Notes: generated from the sequence alone by a model not told the origin. Counted from the first letter of the stretch, positions 1 through 7,024 are shown. The stretch: 9,297 nt of DNA from Pseudomonadota bacterium (GCA_023389175.1 JAEWEW010000360.1:1-9297), one strand, 5' to 3'. Translations and numbers: made by a program.

Positions 1-11
1 ATCCAGCTCAT
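1..11 (-). CDS. nuoH: Start of NADH-quinone oxidoreductase subunit H (partial)
   Basis: Only the first three codons and two bases (ATG AGC TGG AT, giving M-S-W) lie in the window. The ATG overlaps the nuoG stop as ATGA, the same junction type seen at nuoB/nuoC and nuoD/nuoE. A GGGAG ribosome-binding site lies about 10 nt upstream, inside the end of nuoG. In nuo operons nuoH, the membrane subunit at the foot of the quinone channel, normally follows nuoG. The identity therefore rests on gene order, the overlap and the binding site, not on protein similarity. Confidence 0.6.
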
Positions 12-2473
12 GAGAAGGCGACTCCCTCGCCGGCCTCGGCCGCCACTTCCGCATCCGGATCCCGGACGACCGTGACCGGCCCGAACATCGACGGCAGCCC
101 GGCGGTCAGCGGATGCGCCGCCGGCACCAGGACGACGCCGTGCGCCACGCGGTCGTCACGGCGCGCGGGCAGCCGCGCCTCGCCGCCGGACTGGGTCACA
201 ACAACAGGGTCGCCATCGGCGACGCCGATCGCGTCCAGCGTCGACTGCGCCATCGCGGCCACGGGCGGCCGGGCGTCGCTGGTCAGCTGCAGGCTGGGCG
301 CGCGCCGAACCAGCGGATCGGTCCAGTAGATCGGCACGTCGGCGAGCCGCTGCAGCGGCGGGCTCGCATGCACCGGCGGCGCGAGCGCGTTGCCGCCTGC
401 CTGGTTGCTCAGGCGCGACTGGAACCGCCGGCCGTCGCCCCTGGCGACCTTGGGCGGCGCGGCCTGCCCCTCGGGCCCGTTCTCCTGGACCTCGTCGCCG
501 GCGAAGGATGCGAGCAGCCGGTTGCGGACTTCCTCGACGTTGTCGAAATCGAAGCCCTCGACCCCGAAGACCGTGCCCAGCACCCGCAGCACCTTCCATC
601 CCGGACGCGCCCCGCCCTGCGGCCGCGCCGCGCCGTGGAACGACTGCAGCCGGCCTTCGCAGTTGACGAACGAGCCGCCGGTCTCGGCAAACGGCGTCAC
701 CGGCAGCAGGCAGTCGACGAGCTCCAGCAGCTCCTGCGACCGGTAGGGCGTGAGCGCGATCACCGTCTGGGCGGCGGACAACGCCGCCCGGGCGGCGACC
801 GGATCGCCGCAGTCGAGCGACGGCTCGAGCCCCATCAGCAGGTAGGCCTTGCGCGGCTGCGCCAGCATGGCGCGGGCGTTGAGGCCGTTGCCGCCGGAGG
901 CGGGCAGCGCCCCCACCAGGTGGCCGCCGACCGAGTTGGCCGCTTCGCCGATCACGCCGACGGTCGCCCCGGTGAGCTGCGCGATGGCCTGCGCCACCCG
1001 CGCGATCTCGCCGTATGCCGGATGCTGCACGGCCGCGTTGCCGAGCCAGATGACCGCCTTCTGCGCCCCGACCAGGTGGCGGGCCGCCGCGGCGGCCTGC
1101 TCCGAAGGCTCGATGCCGGCGTAGATGTCCGGCACCGCCTGCTTCACCTCGCGCGCGCAGGCGACCAGCACCTCGGCCAGCGCGGTCAGCCAGCGATCCG
1201 GCGCGACCGTGATCCGTCCGGCCATCGGCATCAGCCAGTCCTCGGCGAGCGCGTGCAGCGAGACCACCTTCGCGCCGGCCTTGGCCGCAGCCCGTACCCG
1301 GGCCGACAGCAGCGGATGGTCCTTGCGCAGGAACGACCCGACGATCAGCATTGCCTCCATCGAGGCGATGTCCTCGATCGCATGGCCAAGCCAGGGGACG
1401 CCGGCACGCGCGGGATCGAGCGAGAAGTCCGATTGCCGCAGGCGGAAGTCGATGTTCTCCGAGCCGATGCCGCGCATCAGCGCCGCGGCGAGCCCCATCT
1501 CCTCAAGCGTCGAATGCGGCGAGAGCAGCATGCCCACCTGCTCCGCCCCGTGGGTAGCCTTCACGTCGCCGATCGCATGGGTCACGTAGTCGAGCGCCGT
1601 CTCCCAGGCGACTTCGTGCCACTTGCCCTCCTGCTTGATCATCGGCATCGGCAGGCGGTCCACCGAGTTGATGCCCTCGTAGGAGAACCGGTCCCGGTCC
1701 GAGAGCCAGCACTGGTTGATCGCCTCGTTCTCGAGCGGCAGGACCCGCATGACGCGGTCCTGCTTCACCTGGATGATGATGTTCGAGCCGAGCGAATCGT
1801 GCGGCGCGATCGAGCGCCGGCGGGTCAGCTCCCAGTTGCGGGCCTTGTAGCGGAACGGCTTGCTGGTGAGCGCGCCGACCGGGCAGAGGTCGATCATGTT
1901 GCCGGAGAGCTCCGAATCCACGGTGCGGCCGACGAAGCTCATGATCTCGGAGTGCTCGCCGCGCCCGGCCATGCCGAGCTCCATCACGCCGGCGATCTCC
2001 TGCCCGAAGCGCACGCACCGGGTGCACTGGATGCAGCGGGTCATCTCCTCGGCGGCCACCAGCGGCCCGATGTCCTTGCGGAAGACGACGCGCTTCTCCT
2101 CCTTGTAGGTCGAGGCGGGCGCGCCGTAGCCCACGGCGAGGTCCTGCAGCTGGCATTCGCCGCCCTGGTCGCAGATCGGGCAATCCAGCGGATGGTTGAT
2201 CAGCAGGAACTCCATCACCCCCTGCTGGGCGCGGATCGCCTTCTCCGAGCGGGTGTAGGCCTTCATCCCCGGACTCACCGGCGTCGCGCAGGCCGGCAGG
2301 GGCTTGGGCGCCTTCTCCACCTCCACGAGGCACATGCGGCAGTTGGCCGCGATCGAGAGCTTCTTGTGGTAGCAGAAGTGGGGAATGTAGATGCCGAGGC
2401 GGTTGGCGGCCTGCATCAGCATGCTGCCTTCGGGCACCTCGATCTTCTTGCCGTCGACCTCGACTTCAACCAT
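8..2473 (-). CDS. nuoG: NADH-quinone oxidoreductase subunit G (large Fe-S subunit)
   Basis: This 821-residue protein is the 75-kDa-type subunit of complex I, carrying electrons from NuoE/NuoF towards NuoB in the cytoplasmic arm. The N-terminal ferredoxin domain has a 2Fe-2S set at C34, C45, C48 and C62. It is followed by the His-Cys3 set H94, C98, C101 and C107, then a 4Fe-4S set at C147, C150, C153 and C197. The rest is a molybdopterin-oxidoreductase-like fold that holds no cofactor in this family. No further Cys quartet follows near residues 215-260, so the extra N7 cluster of E. coli and Thermus NuoG appears absent. Residues about 657-705 form a Gly/Pro/Ala-rich linker before a C-terminal beta domain, which may explain why it is somewhat longer than the roughly 780 residues I recall for relatives. 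The ATG start has AGGA five bases upstream. It lies 51 nt after nuoF, and its stop overlaps the nuoH start. Confidence 0.97.
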   Translation of the reverse strand: MVEVEVDGKKIEVPEGSMLMQAANRLGIYIPHFCYHKKLSIAANCRMCLVEVEKAPKPLPACATPVSPGMKAYTRSEKAIRAQQGVMEFLLINHPLDCPICDQGGECQLQDLAVGYGAPASTYKEEKRVVFRKDIGPLVAAEEMTRCIQCTRCVRFGQEIAGVMELGMAGRGEHSEIMSFVGRTVDSELSGNMIDLCPVGALTSKPFRYKARNWELTRRRSIAPHDSLGSNIIIQVKQDRVMRVLPLENEAINQCWLSDRDRFSYEGINSVDRLPMPMIKQEGKWHEVAWETALDYVTHAIGDVKATHGAEQVGMLLSPHSTLEEMGLAAALMRGIGSENIDFRLRQSDFSLDPARAGVPWLGHAIEDIASMEAMLIVGSFLRKDHPLLSARVRAAAKAGAKVVSLHALAEDWLMPMAGRITVAPDRWLTALAEVLVACAREVKQAVPDIYAGIEPSEQAAAAARHLVGAQKAVIWLGNAAVQHPAYGEIARVAQAIAQLTGATVGVIGEAANSVGGHLVGALPASGGNGLNARAMLAQPRKAYLLMGLEPSLDCGDPVAARAALSAAQTVIALTPYRSQELLELVDCLLPVTPFAETGGSFVNCEGRLQSFHGAARPQGGARPGWKVLRVLGTVFGVEGFDFDNVEEVRNRLLASFAGDEVQENGPEGQAAPPKVARGDGRRFQSRLSNQAGGNALAPPVHASPPLQRLADVPIYWTDPLVRRAPSLQLTSDARPPVAAMAQSTLDAIGVADGDPVVVTQSGGEARLPARRDDRVAHGVVLVPAAHPLTAGLPSMFGPVTVVRDPDAEVAAEAGEGVAFS

Positions 2474-2524
2474 TGCTTTCCTGGCGTTCCGTTTGCCTTG
2501 CTCGCGCGCGCCCGCTCGTCCTGA

Positions 2525-3874
2525 TCAGACGTACGGCGGCACGATGCAGGACTTGTGTTCCACGTGGTGCGCGAACTCGTCGCGATAGTGCTTGAGGAAG
2601 GCACGCACCGGCATGGCGGCCGCGTCACCCAGCGCGCAGATGGTGCGGCCCTGGATGTTGTCCGCGAGCCGGTTGAGCTGGTCCAGGTCCTCCTGCCGGC
2701 CTTCGCCGTGCTCGATGCGGTGGACGATCCGGTACAGCCAGCCGGTACCTTCCCGGCACGGGGTGCACTGCCCGCAGCTCTCCTCGAAGTAGAAGTACGA
2801 AAGCCGCTCCAGGCTGCGGACCGCGCAGCGGGTCTCGTCCATCACGATGACCGCGCCGGAGCCGAGCATCGACCCGGCCTTCGCGATCGAGTCGTAGTCC
2901 ATGTCGCAATCCAGCATGATCTCGGCCGGCAGCACCGGCGCGGACGAGCCGCCCGGGATGACCATTTTCAGCTTGCGGCCGCCCCGCACGCCGCCGGCGA
3001 GCTCGAGCAGCTTCGCGAACGGCGTGCCGAGCGGGATCTCGTAGTTGCCCGGCAGCTCCACGTCGCCGCCGACCGAGAAGATCTTGGTGCCGCCGTTGTT
3101 CGGCTTGCCCGCCTCCAGGAACTTCTGCGCCCCGTTGCGGATGATCCACGGCACCGCCGCGAATGTCTCGGTGTTGTTGATCGTGGTCGGCTTGCCGTAG
3201 AGGCCGTAGCTCGCCGGGAACGGCGGCTTGAAGCGCGGCTGGCCCTTCTTGCCTTCCAGCGACTCCAGCAGCGCCGTCTCCTCGCCGCAGATGTAGGCGC
3301 CGTAGCCGTGGCTCGCGTGCAGCTGGAAGCTGAAGTCGCTGCCGAGGATGCCATCGCCCAGATACCCGGCCGCGCGCGCCTCCTCCAGGGCCTCCTGGAA
3401 GCGCTCGTAGACGCTCCAGATCTCGCCGTGGATGTAGTTGTAGCCGGCGCTGATGCCCATCGCGTACGCCGCGATGATCATGCCCTCGATGACGATGTGC
3501 GGGTTGTACCGCAGGATGTCGCGATCCTTGAACGTGCCCGGCTCGCCTTCGTCGGAGTTGCACACCAGGTACTTCTGCGCCGGGAACTGGCGCGGCATGA
3601 AGCTCCACTTGAGCCCGGTCGGGAAGCCCGCGCCGCCGCGGCCGCGCAGGGCCGAGGCCTTCACCTCCGCGATCACCTGCTCCGGCGTCATCGGCGCCGA
3701 GCCGTCCTTGCCGAGGATGCGCCGCAAGGCCTTGTAGCCGTCGCGCGCCTCGTAGTCGGCAAGCCGCCAGCCGTCAGGAGAGGTCAGCCCCGCCAGCACC
3801 TGCGGCTGGATATGCCGCCCGTGGAAGCAGGTTTCCTGCGCCCGCGCGTCGATCAGCAGATCCCGTGCACCCAT
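2525..3874 (-). CDS. nuoF: NADH-quinone oxidoreductase subunit F (NADH/FMN-binding)
   Basis: This is the 449-residue 51-kDa-type subunit, which binds NADH and FMN and takes the first two electrons of complex I. Visible motifs are the glycine-rich FMN/NADH segment GRGGAGFPTGLKW (78-90), CNSDEGEPGTFKDRD (105-119), the GYGAYICGEETALLESLEG block (190-208), and the N3 4Fe-4S ligands C367, C370, C373 and C413 (ESCGQCTPCREG, then TICALGDAA). The open frame extends 45 codons further upstream. I chose the ATG at 3874 because GGAG sits five bases before it, it begins 8 nt after the nuoE stop, and the length fits the family. The upstream extension only re-reads nuoE in another frame. The protein should form the NADH dehydrogenase module with NuoE and NuoG. 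Confidence 0.97.
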   Translation of the reverse strand: MGARDLLIDARAQETCFHGRHIQPQVLAGLTSPDGWRLADYEARDGYKALRRILGKDGSAPMTPEQVIAEVKASALRGRGGAGFPTGLKWSFMPRQFPAQKYLVCNSDEGEPGTFKDRDILRYNPHIVIEGMIIAAYAMGISAGYNYIHGEIWSVYERFQEALEEARAAGYLGDGILGSDFSFQLHASHGYGAYICGEETALLESLEGKKGQPRFKPPFPASYGLYGKPTTINNTETFAAVPWIIRNGAQKFLEAGKPNNGGTKIFSVGGDVELPGNYEIPLGTPFAKLLELAGGVRGGRKLKMVIPGGSSAPVLPAEIMLDCDMDYDSIAKAGSMLGSGAVIVMDETRCAVRSLERLSYFYFEESCGQCTPCREGTGWLYRIVHRIEHGEGRQEDLDQLNRLADNIQGRTICALGDAAAMPVRAFLKHYRDEFAHHVEHKSCIVPPYV

Positions 3875-3882
3875 CCCGGCTC

Positions 3883-4500
3883 CTACCGCCCTTCGGCCTT
3901 CGCGCGCAACTCTGCGATGAGCGCGTCCAGCCGGGCGTTGTCCATGAAACTTTCCATCCGCTTGTTGTTCACCAGGCAGACCGGCGCGTCGGCGCAGGCC
4001 CCCAGGCATTCCGTCTCGACCAGCGTGAAGACGCCGTCGGGCGTCGTCTCGCCGTAGCCCACGCCCAGGCGCTCCTTCAGGTACTCGCCGGCCTTCGCCC
4101 CGTCGCGCAGCGCGCAGGGCAGGTTGGTGCAGACGCCGATCTTGAACCTGCCGACCGGCTTGGTGTTGTACATCGTGTAGAAGCTCGCCACCTCGTACAC
4201 CGCGACCGGCGGCATGTCGAGGTAGTGCGCGACGTCGTCGATGATCTCCGGCGTGATCCAGCCCGATTCGTCCTGCGCGATGGCGAGCGCCGACAGCACC
4301 GCGGACTGCTGCTGGCCGGGCGGATACTTCGCGATCTCGCGATCGATGAGCCCGTAGGCCTGCGGCGAGAGGACCCGCTCGCGCGGGCGCGGCTCCGGCG
4401 CCGGACCGGCGCCCGCATCCACGGCGCGTTGCACGCCCTCGCCGCCGCTCGGCGGCAGCGCTCGCTTGGCCGTTCCGGCTGCCGGCGGTACTGCGCTCAT
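3883..4500 (-). CDS. nuoE: NADH-quinone oxidoreductase subunit E (2Fe-2S, 24-kDa type)
   Basis: This 205-residue protein is a thioredoxin-fold subunit beside NuoF. It carries the off-pathway N1a 2Fe-2S cluster, with ligands C124, C129 (VCTNLPC), C165 and C169 (ETECLGAC). The family core begins near residue 44 (LSPQAYGLIDREIAKYPP) and includes the conserved helix block ending EVASFYTMYNTKP (103-115). The first 43 or so residues are Pro/Ala/Gly/Arg-rich with no visible domain and make the protein longer than the usual 155-170 residues. The only in-frame alternatives near the core are GTG codons at V23 and V27. The ATG at 4500 overlaps the nuoD stop (ATGA) and has GGAG about 10 nt upstream, so I kept it, but the true start could be internal. 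Confidence 0.95.
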   Translation of the reverse strand: MSAVPPAAGTAKRALPPSGGEGVQRAVDAGAGPAPEPRPRERVLSPQAYGLIDREIAKYPPGQQQSAVLSALAIAQDESGWITPEIIDDVAHYLDMPPVAVYEVASFYTMYNTKPVGRFKIGVCTNLPCALRDGAKAGEYLKERLGVGYGETTPDGVFTLVETECLGACADAPVCLVNNKRMESFMDNARLDALIAELRAKAEGR

Positions 4501-5750
4501 CTATCGATTTCTCCGAACACGATGTCCTGCGTCCCGATGATGGTCACCACGTCCGCGATCATGTGGCCGCGGGCCATCTCGTCCAGGGCTTGCAGGTGCG
4601 GGAAGCCCGCTGCCCGGATCTTGAGGCGGTATGGCTTGTTGGCGCCGTCGGAGACCAGGTAGATGCCGAACTCGCCCTTGGGATGCTCGACGGCGGCATA
4701 AGCCTCGCCCTCCGGCACATGCATGCCCTCGGTGAAGAGCTTGAAGTGGTGGATCAGCTCTTCCATGTTGGTCTTCATCGCCACCCGCGACGGCGGCGCC
4801 ACCTTGTAGTTGTCGGTCATCACCGGGCCGGGATGATTGCGCAGCCACTCGATGCACTGCTTGATGATGCGGTTGCTCTGGCGCATCTCCTCGACCCGCA
4901 CCAGGTAGCGGTCGTAGCAGTCGCCGTTGCGGCCGACCGGGATGTCGAAGTCGAGCAGGTCGTAGACCTCGTAGGGCTGCATCTTGCGCAGGTCCCAGAC
5001 GACGCCGGAGCCGCGCAGCATCGGGCCGGTCATGCCGAGAGCCTTGGCGCGATCCGGATCCACCACCCCGATGCCGACCAGCCGCTGCTTCCAGATGCGG
5101 TTGTCCGTCAGCAGCGATTCGTACTCGTCGACATAGCCGGGGAATCGGTTGGTGAACGCCTCGATGAAGTCGAGCAGCGAGCCCTGGCGATCCGCGTTCA
5201 GCTCCGCGATCGCGCGCTCGTTGCGCAGCTTGCTCTGCCGGTGCTTCGGCATCTCGTCGGGCAGGTCCCGGTAGACGCCGCCCGGGCGATAGTAGGCCGC
5301 ATGCATGCGCGCGCCCGACACCGCCTCGTAGCAGTCCATCAGGTCCTCGCGCTCGCGGAACGTGTAGAGGAACACCGCCATCGCCCCGACGTCCAGCGCA
5401 TGCGCGCCCAGCCACAGGAGATGGTTCAGGATCCGCGTGATCTCGTCGAACATCACGCGGATGTACTGCGCCCGCAGCGGCACCTCGACCTTGAGCAGCT
5501 TCTCGATGGCGAGCACGTAGGCGTGCTCGTTGCACATCATCGAGACGTAGTCGAGCCGGTCCATGTAGGGCACGTTCTGCAGGAAGGTGCGCGTCTCGGC
5601 GAGCTTCTCCGTCGCCCGGTGCAGCAAGCCGATGTGCGGATCGGCGCGCTGCACCACCTCGCCGTCGAGCTCCAGCACCAGCCGCAGCACCCCGTGCGCC
5701 GCCGGATGCTGCGGCCCGAAGTTCAGCGTGTAGTTCTTGATCTCAGCCAT
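4497..5750 (-). CDS. nuoD: NADH-quinone oxidoreductase subunit D (49-kDa type)
   Basis: This 417-residue subunit forms the quinone-binding cavity of complex I with NuoB and is related to [NiFe]-hydrogenase large subunits. GPQHPAAHG is at 12-20, with H19 at the position of the quinone-contacting His. Y68 in DRLDYVSMM matches the quinone-contacting Tyr, with the same 49-residue spacing as His38-Tyr87 of Thermus Nqo4. HRATEKL (44-50) replaces the commoner HRGTEKL, a variant I associate with Betaproteobacteria. The C-terminus GTQDIVFGEIDR is typical. A GTG nine bases upstream (5759) would add three residues, but the ATG at 5750 has AGGTG eight bases upstream and gives the family start MAEIKNYTLNFGPQHP. 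Its stop overlaps nuoE by 4 nt. Oddity: its first 34 bp, including two bases before the ATG, are duplicated 157 bp upstream. Confidence 0.97.
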   Translation of the reverse strand: MAEIKNYTLNFGPQHPAAHGVLRLVLELDGEVVQRADPHIGLLHRATEKLAETRTFLQNVPYMDRLDYVSMMCNEHAYVLAIEKLLKVEVPLRAQYIRVMFDEITRILNHLLWLGAHALDVGAMAVFLYTFREREDLMDCYEAVSGARMHAAYYRPGGVYRDLPDEMPKHRQSKLRNERAIAELNADRQGSLLDFIEAFTNRFPGYVDEYESLLTDNRIWKQRLVGIGVVDPDRAKALGMTGPMLRGSGVVWDLRKMQPYEVYDLLDFDIPVGRNGDCYDRYLVRVEEMRQSNRIIKQCIEWLRNHPGPVMTDNYKVAPPSRVAMKTNMEELIHHFKLFTEGMHVPEGEAYAAVEHPKGEFGIYLVSDGANKPYRLKIRAAGFPHLQALDEMARGHMIADVVTIIGTQDIVFGEIDR

Positions 5751-5752
5751 GC
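5719..5752 (-). repeat. 34-bp direct repeat, downstream copy (intact nuoD start)
   Basis: This copy spans the GC before the nuoD ATG plus codons 1-11 (MAEIKNYTLNF). It matches 5876-5909 at 33 of 34 positions. The single difference is at 5745 (GCT here, GCC in the other copy), both coding Ala at codon 2. This copy leads into the full nuoD gene. Confidence 0.95.
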
Positions 5753-5907
5753 TTGACACACCTGCCCGGTACCGTGCCGCACGGCAGCCGAAGCCGACAA
5801 GCTGAACTTCCAGTGAAGGCTAACCTGCGCGCAGCGCAGGTTAAGGGTGCGCAAGGCGCACCCGTGCCGAAACTAAAGTTCAGCGTGTAGTTCTTGATCT
5901 CGGCCAT
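5743..5907 (-). CDS. 54-codon chimeric leader frame: duplicated nuoD start plus insert
   Basis: This frame opens with the same eleven codons as nuoD (MAEIKNYTLNF) and then runs through the insert as unrelated Ser/Gly/Arg/Cys-rich sequence for 54 residues in all. Its TGA lies at 5743-5745, inside codons 2-3 of the intact nuoD, in a different frame. Its ATG has an excellent ribosome-binding site (GGGAAGG, 5 nt away) and starts 2 nt after the nuoC stop, which is where nuoD would be expected to start. I infer that ribosomes leaving nuoC may translate it and then re-initiate at nuoD. It may be non-functional debris of a duplication rather than a gene with a selected product. No domain is recognisable in the tail. 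Confidence 0.35.
   Translation of the reverse strand: MAEIKNYTLNFSFGTGAPCAPLTCAARRLAFTGSSACRLRLPCGTVPGRCVKHG
5759..5763 (-). promoter_or_regulatory. Ribosome-binding site of intact nuoD
   Basis: AGGTG on the minus strand, eight bases before the ATG at 5750. It supports that start over the GTG at 5759, which overlaps the site itself. It lies in inserted DNA, so it is probably not the ancestral nuoD site and looks weaker than the one at 5913-5919. Confidence 0.55.
5821..5843. repeat. Perfect palindrome 1 in the nuoC-nuoD insert
   Basis: Two 10-bp arms, TAACCTGCGC and GCGCAGGTTA, are fully complementary around a GCA loop. In the mRNA this would be a stable 10-bp hairpin. It is followed one base later by a second perfect palindrome. 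The compact paired palindromes in non-coding DNA resemble a REP-type or small non-autonomous dispersed element. Membership of a genome-wide family cannot be judged from one copy. Confidence 0.85.
5845..5863. repeat. Perfect palindrome 2 in the nuoC-nuoD insert
   Basis: Two 8-bp arms, GGGTGCGC and GCGCACCC, flank the loop AAG (CTT on the coding strand). It stands one base from palindrome 1, with a different stem sequence, so the two form separate adjacent hairpins. No run of T follows on either strand, so it does not look like a rho-independent terminator. Confidence 0.85.
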
Positions 5908-5909
5908 GC
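5876..5909 (-). repeat. 34-bp direct repeat, upstream copy (decoy nuoD start)
   Basis: This is the second copy of the nuoD beginning (GC, ATG and codons 1-11), 157 bp from the first with one mismatch. Directly after codon 11 the sequence turns from GGC CCG in true nuoD to AGT TTC and leaves homology. Because 157 is not a multiple of three, the decoy start is out of frame with nuoD. The copies bracket 123 bp of insert (5753-5875), which also contains an inverted partial copy of the same repeat at 5801-5810. Confidence 0.95.
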
Positions 5910-6551
5910 CTACCTTCCCGCCGGATTCCGCACCGCGTTCTCCACCGCTGCTTCACGTTCCGGCCCATAGCCTTCCTCGCGGATCACCCGCGGCACGTTG
6001 TCGCGGGGCTCGATGGTGACCGGCTGGTAGATGACCCGGCCCTGCTCCTCGTCGTAGCGCATCTCCACGTAGCCGGAGACCGGGAAGTCCTTGCGGAACG
6101 GATGGCCGACGAAGCCGTAGTCCGTCAGGATGCGGCGCAGGTCCGGATGCTGCTCGAACACGATGCCGAAGAAGTCGAAGGCCTCGCGCTCATACCAGTT
6201 TGCGCACGGCCACACCGGGATGATCGAGTCGATCACCGGGAACTCGTCATCCGCGACGAAGCTGCGCAGCCGCATGCGGCGGTTGTGGGTGGTGCTGAGC
6301 AGATGGGTCACCACGGCGAACCGGCGGCCTTCATAGCTGCCGCCGCCGTAGGCCTGGTAGTCCACGCCGCACAGGTCGATCATGGTGTCGAACGACAGGC
6401 GCGGATCGTCCCGCAGCCGCTCGCAGACCGCCAGCTGGCATTCGCCATGGATCTCCACGGTGAGCTCGCCCCGGGCGATGACCAGCGACCGAATGCGCTC
6501 GCCCAGCGCGTCCTGCAACGCCGCCTGCAGCTCTTCCAGGCTCGTGCTCAT
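5910..6551 (-). CDS. nuoC: NADH-quinone oxidoreductase subunit C (30-kDa type)
   Basis: This 213-residue peripheral subunit has no cofactor and braces NuoD and NuoB in the connecting module. The diagnostic 30-kDa signature runs through residues 121-156 and includes EREAFDFFGI, HPDLRRIL, DYGF, GHP and RKDFP. It is a separate gene, unlike the NuoCD fusion of E. coli. The open frame continues 130 codons upstream across nuoB in another frame. The ATG at 6551 is chosen because it overlaps the nuoB stop as ATGA and gives the usual N-terminus (MSTSLEELQ) and length. No clear ribosome-binding site precedes it, so translation probably depends on ribosomes finishing nuoB. The TAG stop lies 2 nt before the duplicated nuoD start. 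Confidence 0.96.
   Translation of the reverse strand: MSTSLEELQAALQDALGERIRSLVIARGELTVEIHGECQLAVCERLRDDPRLSFDTMIDLCGVDYQAYGGGSYEGRRFAVVTHLLSTTHNRRMRLRSFVADDEFPVIDSIIPVWPCANWYEREAFDFFGIVFEQHPDLRRILTDYGFVGHPFRKDFPVSGYVEMRYDEEQGRVIYQPVTIEPRDNVPRVIREEGYGPEREAAVENAVRNPAGR
5913..5919 (-). promoter_or_regulatory. Strong ribosome-binding site serving the decoy nuoD start
   Basis: GGGAAGG on the minus strand, inside the last codons of nuoC and five bases before the ATG at 5907. Its strength and its position overlapping the nuoC end mark it as the likely original nuoD site. It now feeds the 54-codon frame instead of the intact gene. Confidence 0.7.
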
Positions 6552-7024
6552 CGCGCGATCGTGCTGGTGCGGCGGATCTTGTTCTGCAGCTGGATGATCC
6601 CGTAGAGCAGCGCCTCCGCGGTGGGCGGGCATCCCGGGACATAGATGTCCACCGGCACGATGCGGTCGCAGCCACGGACCACCGAATACGAATAGTGATA
6701 GTAGCCGCCGCCGTTCGCGCACGATCCCATCGAGATGACCCAGCGCGGCTCGGGCATCTGGTCGTACACCCGGCGCAGCGCCGGCGCCATCTTGTTGCAC
6801 AGCGTGCCGGCCACGATCATCACGTCCGAATGCCGCGGGCTCGGACGGAAGATGACGCCGAAGCGGTCCATGTCGTAGCGGGCCGCGCCGGCGTGCATCA
6901 TCTCGACCGCGCAGCAGGCAAGGCCGAAGGTCATCGGCCACAGCGAGCCGGTGCGGGTCCAGTTGATCAACTTGTCGAGGCTCGTCGTGACGAACCCCTC
7001 GCTCATTACGCCTTCAATGCTCAT
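6548..7024 (-). CDS. nuoB: NADH-quinone oxidoreductase subunit B (N2 cluster, PSST type)
   Basis: This 158-residue subunit carries the last Fe-S cluster, N2, which reduces quinone at the interface with NuoD. All four ligands are visible: tandem C37-C38 in GLACCAVEMMH, C102 in GSCANGGGYY and C132 in PGCPP. The sequence is highly conserved along its whole length. The ATG at 7024 gives the common betaproteobacterial start MSIEGV, with only a weak GAG upstream. Met7 (7006) has a better GAAGG four bases before it and could be an alternative start. The start overlaps the stop of a 53-codon frame (ATGA), and the stop overlaps nuoC. Confidence 0.97.
   Translation of the reverse strand: MSIEGVMSEGFVTTSLDKLINWTRTGSLWPMTFGLACCAVEMMHAGAARYDMDRFGVIFRPSPRHSDVMIVAGTLCNKMAPALRRVYDQMPEPRWVISMGSCANGGGYYHYSYSVVRGCDRIVPVDIYVPGCPPTAEALLYGIIQLQNKIRRTSTIAR

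Noticed and set aside
113..4057. Very long open frames on the + strand opposite nuoG and nuoF
   Set aside because: They are antisense to genes with complete family motifs, and their translations are Arg/His/Ala/Leu-rich with no domain. Such frames are common opposite GC-rich coding DNA.
4563..5756. A roughly 400-codon + strand frame opposite nuoD
   Set aside because: It mirrors nuoD codon use, has no recognisable motif, and no operon context supports it.
5751..5759. GTG at 5759 as the nuoD start
   Set aside because: It overlaps the AGGTG site and leaves no spacing for it. The ATG at 5750 gives the standard NuoD N-terminus.
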